NCBI RefSeq assembly: GCF_002929305.1
Contig: NZ_PJIO01000012.1
Span: forward strand, 32,628 to 96,627
DNA from: Arthrobacter sp. GMC3
GTDB taxonomy: Bacteria; Actinomycetota; Actinomycetes; Actinomycetales; Micrococcaceae
Reading direction: 5' to 3'
DNA length: 64,000 nucleotides
The notes below the pieces were generated by a model that was given only the letters and a program-made list of their open reading frames with translations, was not told the origin of the DNA and did not search any database. The first letter of the stretch is position 1. Every line of letters starts with the position of its first letter. Position numbers and translations under genes: made by a program. This document shows, piece by piece, positions 58,452-64,000 of the stretch.

Positions 58452-60249
58452 CACGGATCGCCTTCTCCACAACTTGTTGGTGGATGTGGCCCTGGGCGAG
58501 GGCATCCTCGGCCTCGATCTTGGAGCGGCCAAGTGCGGCTGCGTCGCGGCGTTGGTGCCAGCCACGCAGATCCAGCAGGATAGGGCGGGTGCGACGGCCC
58601 AGCATCAAGGCCGTTCCGACGGGCAGCCGCCGGATTTCGTGCAGCGCAATGACGGGCAGATCCCGGATCTGTTCCCCTTCCTGCCTGCCTTGGGATGACC
58701 AAGAGTGCGTCCTGTAGGTGTGGCGCCGCTCCCCCAGCAAGGAAGCCAGGTCGCGCAAATCCCGTTCGTCCGAGCCGCCGCCGAAGATGACCTTGATGAT
58801 GGCCGATTCCCAAATGGTGGAGGCTTCCTCGATCGACCAGCCTGAACGTGCCTGGGAGAGGGATTGGAGCACGACCAAGGTGGAGATCCCGATGCCACCG
58901 CCGTCTGAGAGGACGATGGGCAGGCCGGGCCAGGGCGAGAGGTTCGCGATTTCATCCAGGACCAGGGACAAGGGTGGATCCAGCCTGCCTCCCGGGGCGG
59001 TGAAGGCTAGGTCCCTGGCTGCGGCATCGATGTCATCAATGAGCGCTGACAGGTATGGTCCCGCTGCTGCTGCTCCGGACTTGGTGCCAATCAGGTACAG
59101 GGTTCCACGGTCGCGGATGAAGGTCTGGGGATCAAATTCATCTTCCCGGTTCGCCGGATCCAAGGCGGCGAGCACTCGGGGTGAGGACAGGGGTGCGACG
59201 GCGGCGGAGACGCCGATCCAAGAGTTGGAGGTGTTGCGGGGGTCATCCTCGAGAATGCCCATCAGATCTGAATGCCAGCCCAGTGCTGCCCGCGGCCCGT
59301 TCAGGATTTCCAGCGCCTCGCTGGCCAAAGTTGGGTTCGATGACCAGCGCCGAAACGCCTGGATGCCTTCGCCGGAGAGGGCTGCGGCGTGCAGCAGGCA
59401 TTGCAGGACGATTTGTGCCCGCTTCTGCCAGGCCGCGTTTTCGCCGCTCATTTTCGAATCCGCCGAAATGACCAGGGCCCGCCGGACCGCCACGTCCGGG
59501 TCCTCACACCCGCGCACCGGGGACCAGCGCAGGGTGGATGTCAGCCCGGACATGCCTTGAGGGTCAAAGACCGTGACGGGGCGTCCGCCAGTGGCCCTGG
59601 CTTTCATCGTGACGGCCAGGTTGTCGGCGCGAGTGGAGGTCGTCACGACTGCTCCCGGCGCATCCAAGATGGCATTAATGACCACGAACAAGCCTTTGCC
59701 GGAGCGTGGGGCGCCTTGAAGGACCATTGATTCCTCGGTCGAGACGTGGACCTTTGTCCCGCGCGAGGTGCCCAGGGTCCAGGACACGTCCGCCAATGAA
59801 GGGTGTTTCAGTCCGGGGCGGGTGATCCTGCCGCGTTTCAGGGCGGCCCGTCGCCCGTACTCGCGAACCACTTCGGCGCGCTGGGCCATGCCATCCCTAC
59901 TGAGGATGTCTTGACGCAGCCACGCCCCTGATTGGCGCCAGCTCCGCCACAGGAAGAAGGCAAACAGTACCGCCACCAGTAGCAGGACCAACACCGGGCC
60001 AAGGAGGAACCAGACCGCACCGGTGCCTACCGTGCAGCCTGGCGGTGGCTGGCCGATGGCGGCAAAGTTCCCGGTGAACATTCCGACAGCGGCCACCGGG
60101 CTCGGTGGGCCGCTCAATCCCTGCCCACATTTCCACTGTGAGGCCACGTTGGCGGCCGCCGCGGTCAGAGCACTGAATCCGACATACCCTGCCACGCACA
60201 GCAAACCGACGGTGATTAGCGGCGTGGAGTCGGCGTGCACGATGCTCAT
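58438..60249 (-). CDS. VirD4/TraG-like type IV coupling protein
   Basis: A 603-residue coupling ATPase. There are two N-terminal membrane helices (about 10-35 and 75-105, VWFLLGPVLVLLLVAVLFAF), then Walker A MVLQGAPRSGKGLFVVI (about 175-190) and Walker B LSLVLDEIANLSPW (about 415). The C-terminal region GGGIGISTLVVLQSLSQARS and VIFGGGSDERDLRDLASLLG is the TraG/VirD4 end. It links the relaxase-DNA complex to the membrane channel. Its ATG overlaps the VirB4-like stop (ATGA at 60246-60249). Confidence 0.9.
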   Translation of the reverse strand: MSIVHADSTPLITVGLLCVAGYVGFSALTAAAANVASQWKCGQGLSGPPSPVAAVGMFTGNFAAIGQPPPGCTVGTGAVWFLLGPVLVLLLVAVLFAFFLWRSWRQSGAWLRQDILSRDGMAQRAEVVREYGRRAALKRGRITRPGLKHPSLADVSWTLGTSRGTKVHVSTEESMVLQGAPRSGKGLFVVINAILDAPGAVVTTSTRADNLAVTMKARATGGRPVTVFDPQGMSGLTSTLRWSPVRGCEDPDVAVRRALVISADSKMSGENAAWQKRAQIVLQCLLHAAALSGEGIQAFRRWSSNPTLASEALEILNGPRAALGWHSDLMGILEDDPRNTSNSWIGVSAAVAPLSSPRVLAALDPANREDEFDPQTFIRDRGTLYLIGTKSGAAAAGPYLSALIDDIDAAARDLAFTAPGGRLDPPLSLVLDEIANLSPWPGLPIVLSDGGGIGISTLVVLQSLSQARSGWSIEEASTIWESAIIKVIFGGGSDERDLRDLASLLGERRHTYRTHSWSSQGRQEGEQIRDLPVIALHEIRRLPVGTALMLGRRTRPILLDLRGWHQRRDAAALGRSKIEAEDALAQGHIHQQVVEKAIRDESL

Positions 60250-61703
60250 GGCATCATCCTGTGATCGGTGCTGAAGACGGAGAGTTCATCGCTGGTGACT
60301 TGGTTGGCGACGATGAAGGAACGGTTGCCGACCTTCCACAATCCGACCCCCTTGGGCAGTTCTTCAACCTGGCCACATTCGGCCTCGGTGAGGCCGAGGG
60401 CGTCCTTGGTCAGCCGCATGGAGTCGTGCTTTTGCCGGTAGATGATCCGGGTGTCCGCCTCGGTGAGGAGGCCGAGGGCTTTTTGGCGGTGGCCGCTGGT
60501 GCTGTCGCCAATCTCATTCAGGTCCGCGACCTTGTGCATGATTAGCAGGTTCGCGATGCCGTAGGTGCGGGCGAGCCGCCACTGTTCGCTCATTTTGACG
60601 AGCATGTAGGGGTCGGCCAGCATGCGCCATCCCTCGTCGTAGACCACGATGCGTTTGCCGCCGTCGGGGTTGGTGATGGCCGCTTCCAGCCAGGTGGCCC
60701 CGCAGGCGGCGGCGAGGGAGAGGGCCTGTTCTGAGGCTCCGATCAGCGCAGAGGTGTCCATGACCATCATGGGTGCGTCGGCGTCAAAGGAGACCGTGGA
60801 GGGTGCGTCAAACATGCCCTCCAGGTCCCCCGAAACGGTACGTCGCAAGGAATGGGCGACGGCCCGCCCACCATCGGGACCGACGAGTTCCCTGGTTTCC
60901 TTGGAGGGGTTGAGGAGGTATCCCAGGACCATGGGCAGGGTGGGGGTCTCGTTGGCGGCAACGGCCTCGGTCAATGCCATGTCCAGGGCCGTGTGTTCTA
61001 CCGGATGCATCGGCACACCCTGTCTCATCAGCGATACGAGGGCAACCAGCAACTGCCGGCGTCGTTGCCGGACCACAGCCTGCCACTGCGCGTTCGACAG
61101 GTCCCGGGAACGAGGACCGGCATCCAGCGGATTGACCCTGGTGGACCTGCCAGGTCCCACGGAGATCACCTTCCCACCAACAGCGTTCGCTACGGGGACC
61201 CATTCGCCTTTGGGATCGGAGGCGACGGCGGCCTTCCGGCCCAGGGTGATGGAGCGGGCAACGAAAGACTTCGCGCACATGGATTTGCCGGTCCCCACGG
61301 TGCCGATGATCACGATGGATGGCCCGCTGATGACGCCCTTGTCGTAGAGGACCCAGGGATCGTAGGAGAAGGCACCGGAGCCGAAAACATCGCTTCCGAT
61401 GTAGGTGCCTTCGTGGCCCAGGCCGGATTCGGTGATGAAGGGATACGCGGCGGCGAAGGTCATGGTGGATGCTCGGTGAGGGGCCGGGTGCAGCCGGTGC
61501 GGGCCTTTGAGCGAATGCGGGCCGAACGGTTGCCGGTTTGTGGTGTCGGGTCCTTCCTCGTCGCCGGCCAACAGTCCCAGCTTCTTCCAGAAGGGTTCCT
61601 GCTGACCGGCGACGGCTTGACCCTGCAGCGCCCGGCGTTCTCGCTTGGCGCTGCGGGATTCGTTGCTGGGAATGAAGGTGACGGCTTGCTGGGTGGTTTT
61701 CAT
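60246..61703 (-). CDS. VirB4-like conjugation ATPase
   Basis: A 485-residue ATPase with Walker A IVIIGTVGTGKSMCAKSFVA (about 135-152), VASDPKGEWVPVANAVGG, and the C-terminal Walker B-like KRIVVYDEGWRMLADPYM. The last part (ADTRIIYRQKHDSMRLTKDA) is typical of VirB4/TraC-type motors in actinobacterial plasmids. It is shorter than proteobacterial VirB4, and the N-terminal membrane-binding domain seems to be the separate SCO6880-like protein upstream. ATG at 61703 overlaps that stop (ATGA). Confidence 0.88.
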   Translation of the reverse strand: MKTTQQAVTFIPSNESRSAKRERRALQGQAVAGQQEPFWKKLGLLAGDEEGPDTTNRQPFGPHSLKGPHRLHPAPHRASTMTFAAAYPFITESGLGHEGTYIGSDVFGSGAFSYDPWVLYDKGVISGPSIVIIGTVGTGKSMCAKSFVARSITLGRKAAVASDPKGEWVPVANAVGGKVISVGPGRSTRVNPLDAGPRSRDLSNAQWQAVVRQRRRQLLVALVSLMRQGVPMHPVEHTALDMALTEAVAANETPTLPMVLGYLLNPSKETRELVGPDGGRAVAHSLRRTVSGDLEGMFDAPSTVSFDADAPMMVMDTSALIGASEQALSLAAACGATWLEAAITNPDGGKRIVVYDEGWRMLADPYMLVKMSEQWRLARTYGIANLLIMHKVADLNEIGDSTSGHRQKALGLLTEADTRIIYRQKHDSMRLTKDALGLTEAECGQVEELPKGVGLWKVGNRSFIVANQVTSDELSVFSTDHRMMP

Positions 61704-63172
61704 TTCAGTCCCCTTCCCAGGGGTAGTCCCCCGGCGATGAAGGCCGGCCATTGCTCACCGACGAGTAGCCGCAGGTCAACGAAGGCGCTGGCGGCCGCTG
61801 ATTCGAGTTCTTGGCGGTGGCTGGAGAGTTCCTCCAGCGAGTCCCCGGTGATGGTGACGTACGCGGCAGGGCGGACGTCACCGTGGCCGGCGACGATTTC
61901 TTCCTCGCGCTGGTGGACTTCATCTTCCTCGGCGCGTTGTTCGCGTGTGGTGGGGCGGTCAAACTTACTGTTGATCCGCCGCCTGGTCTCATGGGCTTCC
62001 TGGGCCGAGCGGATGTCCTTGAGTGCTTGATCGGTGGGGATGGCTTTGATGACCTGGGTGACGGTGTGCCGGAAGCCGCCGACGTAGACGAGCGGGTGAA
62101 GAAATCCCGGGAAGACTTTTTGACGGGGCCATTCCGCGATCCAGAAAGTTTGATGGAACCCACTGTCGGTGCGAATATAGGACCAGTGTTCCTCCAAAAC
62201 CGTGGGGCCGCCTTGGCGCGGGTCCACGCCCTTGAAGTCGCCGGTGCGTTGGGAAATGCGCATACCCGATTCCGGGTCAAATGCTCCGCGTAGGACAGCG
62301 GAGAAGCTCCTGTCTCCGAGCCATTCCTCCACGATCACCCCGTGGGTTTTGAGCCCGGTGCGCAGGGCATGGACTTCTGAGCGCAGGGTGTGCTCCAGCC
62401 CAAGGGCCCCGCCGCCGGCGTCGTGGATCCGGCGCCGCGCCTTGGCGGTGTTCAGCACCAGTGTCAGGAGAATGTCGTGGCTTGATGCTGTCCCGGCCGC
62501 AGAGATGAGGTCCTTGTAGGAGCTGTCGCCCCAGCCGCGGGTGGGGGTTTCCCCTCCGCGGGAGGTGACTTGTTGGTCGTAATAGTCTTGGAGGGCTGTG
62601 GCCGGAAACTGGACCGTGTGGTCCTGAATGGCAATCCTGGCGACGACGGGCCTCTTGGCCAAGGCGGCCTGCACCCGGGACCAGCCCTGGACGGCGTAAG
62701 CCTTGTCGCCATCATCGAGCAGGGCAAAGGCTCCGGCACGGCAACGCAACACTGCGAAGGCTTCATGGGCTTGGGCATCCACAACAAAGCACTCACCGTA
62801 GACGGTGCGGTGGATGGCCAAGGTCGCGAGTCCGCCGGGAAGAACCAGAGTTCCGACCGGGACCGGGTCCTCGGTGGGCAGGAAATAGGTGGTTTGCCCG
62901 GTCAGCTTCCGCACTAGGAACCGGGTCCCGGTCAGCGCCCAGAGGGGATACGGGGTTCTTGCATATTGCAGGACACCAAAGAGCAACAAGAAGATCCACG
63001 CCGGGCTGGAGCCCAAGAAACCGGCTGGCCCGCCGATGGCTGAGGAGACCCCTGCAATAAGGACGCCGCCCCCGGCGATGACGAGTTGGTACCACTGCAA
63101 CCCCACGATGACGCCGCGGCGTTCGTGCCGGGGAAAACTCACCGGTTGAAGTGCGTTGCTGTCCTCAGTCAT
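61700..63172 (-). CDS. SCO6880-family conjugation membrane protein
   Basis: A 490-residue protein with two N-terminal membrane segments (about 25-65, VIAGGGVLIAGVSSAI and SPAWIFLLLFGVLQYARTPY), followed by a long soluble domain as in the SCO6880 family (PrgI-like plus VirB4 N-terminal-like). ATG at 63172 (MTEDSNALQPVSF) follows GGAGGAC; the longer frame upstream is antisense-like and rejected. It overlaps the preceding gene's stop. It would anchor the VirB4-like ATPase at the membrane in the transfer channel. Confidence 0.87.
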   Translation of the reverse strand: MTEDSNALQPVSFPRHERRGVIVGLQWYQLVIAGGGVLIAGVSSAIGGPAGFLGSSPAWIFLLLFGVLQYARTPYPLWALTGTRFLVRKLTGQTTYFLPTEDPVPVGTLVLPGGLATLAIHRTVYGECFVVDAQAHEAFAVLRCRAGAFALLDDGDKAYAVQGWSRVQAALAKRPVVARIAIQDHTVQFPATALQDYYDQQVTSRGGETPTRGWGDSSYKDLISAAGTASSHDILLTLVLNTAKARRRIHDAGGGALGLEHTLRSEVHALRTGLKTHGVIVEEWLGDRSFSAVLRGAFDPESGMRISQRTGDFKGVDPRQGGPTVLEEHWSYIRTDSGFHQTFWIAEWPRQKVFPGFLHPLVYVGGFRHTVTQVIKAIPTDQALKDIRSAQEAHETRRRINSKFDRPTTREQRAEEDEVHQREEEIVAGHGDVRPAAYVTITGDSLEELSSHRQELESAAASAFVDLRLLVGEQWPAFIAGGLPLGRGLK

Positions 63173-64000
63173 GATGTCCTCCAGTGTGGCGCGGTCTGAT
63201 GGGTGGGTTCTGTGGCGGGGACGCCGGCGGCCGCGGCTTCGGCCCAGATGAGGGGCGCGGAGAGCCTGGTTCAGAATTCGTCGAGGTGGTACTAGGTCGC
63301 GGCACGCCGGGACTCCCCGGCTGTGGTGGAGCCGGCGTAGTCTTCCCCGCCTGGGCGGGACTTCCCGTCGGCGGCGACTGGGGTGAGCGGGGCTGTCCAG
63401 ATTTCTGCTGCCGCCCCGGAGCCGGTGGTGCCGATGGCTGCCCGGCACCCGCCGCGGTAGGAGACTGTGCGGCCGGAGCCTGCGGCGTCGCCGCCGCCCC
63501 GGGGCGTTGCTGGATCTTGGGTGCGTCAGGCGAGGAAGTCGAGCCCGACGCAGTGGAATCCTTCACGTGAGCGGTCTCCGGCTTCGTACTGGATTGCACC
63601 ACCTTTGGGCTTTTTGCGCTGCTGCCGGAGGAGAGTATGCGGTGGCCACGGAGCTGTTGCCCCAGCTGCCGCCCGGCAAAGCTGGCCCCCGTGTGCGCAA
63701 GATGGCCACCACCAGCAGTCTGTGCCGCTGCCGCCAGTTCACCACCGGCGAACCCGACAAGTTTCAGAGCCATCAGCGGTGCCGCACAGGCCAACGTCAT
63801 GCCCACGGCGCCGGCAGCCATCCCGGCAAAGGAAGTCGAATTCGCGTACAGCTTGACGGCCACGGCCAAAACAGTCGCGGCCAACGGTTTCGCGAGCAGC
63901 AGTGCAACGACGAGTTCGCACCACCGGCCCGCCCAGGATTTGGTCTTCTCCCACGGCATCAGCATCAGGGCGACCGGCGCGACCGCTGCCAGCACGATCA
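63165..64000 (-). CDS. VirB6/TrbL-like membrane protein, N-terminal part outside window
   Basis: The frame is open to the right edge. The visible 277 residues start with membrane helices (APVALMLMPWEKTKSWAGRW, ALLLAKPLAATVLAVAVKLY, AAGAVGMTLACAAPLMALKL), as at the end of TrbL/VirB6-type channel proteins, and finish in a very Pro/Ser/Gln-rich tail of about 170 residues. Its stop overlaps the SCO6880-like start. This is the first gene seen of the transfer operon; the start lies beyond the edge. Confidence 0.75.
   Translation of the reverse strand, partial: IVLAAVAPVALMLMPWEKTKSWAGRWCELVVALLLAKPLAATVLAVAVKLYANSTSFAGMAAGAVGMTLACAAPLMALKLVGFAGGELAAAAQTAGGGHLAHTGASFAGRQLGQQLRGHRILSSGSSAKSPKVVQSSTKPETAHVKDSTASGSTSSPDAPKIQQRPGAAATPQAPAAQSPTAAGAGQPSAPPAPGRQQKSGQPRSPQSPPTGSPAQAGKTTPAPPQPGSPGVPRPSTTSTNSEPGSPRPSSGPKPRPPASPPQNPPIRPRHTGGHHD

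Noticed and set aside
58718..59560. A 280-residue plus-strand open frame
   Set aside because: It is antisense to the VirD4-like gene and shows no domain.
60852..62030. A 392-residue plus-strand open frame
   Set aside because: It is antisense to the VirB4-like and SCO6880-like genes, which carry clear motifs.

Overview
The window looks like a chromosomal accessory region of a high-GC Gram-positive actinobacterium, most likely an Arthrobacter-like member of the Micrococcaceae. The pointers are inference from gene families: a beta-phosphoglucomutase/GH65 phosphorylase pair, a fused oligopeptide permease-ATPase, an LPXTG tail, actinobacterial conjugation proteins (SCO6880 family, MobF TraA, DUF4913, DUF4192) and many genes with a -10 box only 6-8 bases from the start codon, as in leaderless mRNAs. 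No rRNA, tRNA, CRISPR array or integrase was recognised.

Layout. (1) 1-6.3 kb is an IS-scarred segment: the C-terminal end of a GH65 enzyme, an apparently intact IS3-type element, the severed LPXTG tail of a surface protein, and fragments of ISL3-type, ISAs1/IS4-type and resolvase genes, around an intact divergent EamA exporter/LysR regulator pair. (2) 6.3-18.6 kb is ordinary carbon metabolism: pgmB-GH65, then a six-gene minus-strand operon (DapA-family lyase, lipoprotein binding protein, permease, permease-ATPase fusion, ATPase, aldo/keto reductase) facing a ROK repressor across a near-ideal operator/promoter. (3) 18.7-20 kb holds a truncated IS3 copy and IS-like ends.

(4) 20-38.7 kb is a defence-like island, mostly on the minus strand. 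Its core is a tightly overlapping operon: XRE regulator, two paralogous zinc-ribbon DNA amino-methyltransferases, a 264-aa protein of unknown family, a McrB-like AAA+ protein lacking the usual N-terminal recognition domain, and a McrC-like PD-(D/E)xK nuclease. Next to it are a Mrr-like nuclease, a 1772-aa sacsin-like GHKL ATPase ending in a DUF3883 nuclease-like domain, and an EcsC/TerB-like protein. The island is peppered with IS remnants. It resembles LlaJI-type McrBC restriction in layout, but with amino-methyltransferases and an apparently split McrB.

(5) 39-64 kb is a conjugative module: DUF4192, NrdH-like redoxin, a zinc-finger/coiled-coil protein and TraA relaxase-helicase on the plus strand; then accessory genes (AlbA_2 protein, frameshifted GIY-YIG protein, multi-zinc-finger HNH protein, EspR-like regulator, small hypotheticals); then a minus-strand transfer operon read from the right edge (VirB6/TrbL-like, SCO6880-like, VirB4-like, VirD4-like, DUF4913, ArdC-like antirestriction, SSB). 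Islands 4 and 5 together could belong to an integrative conjugative element or a plasmid; the ends are not visible here.
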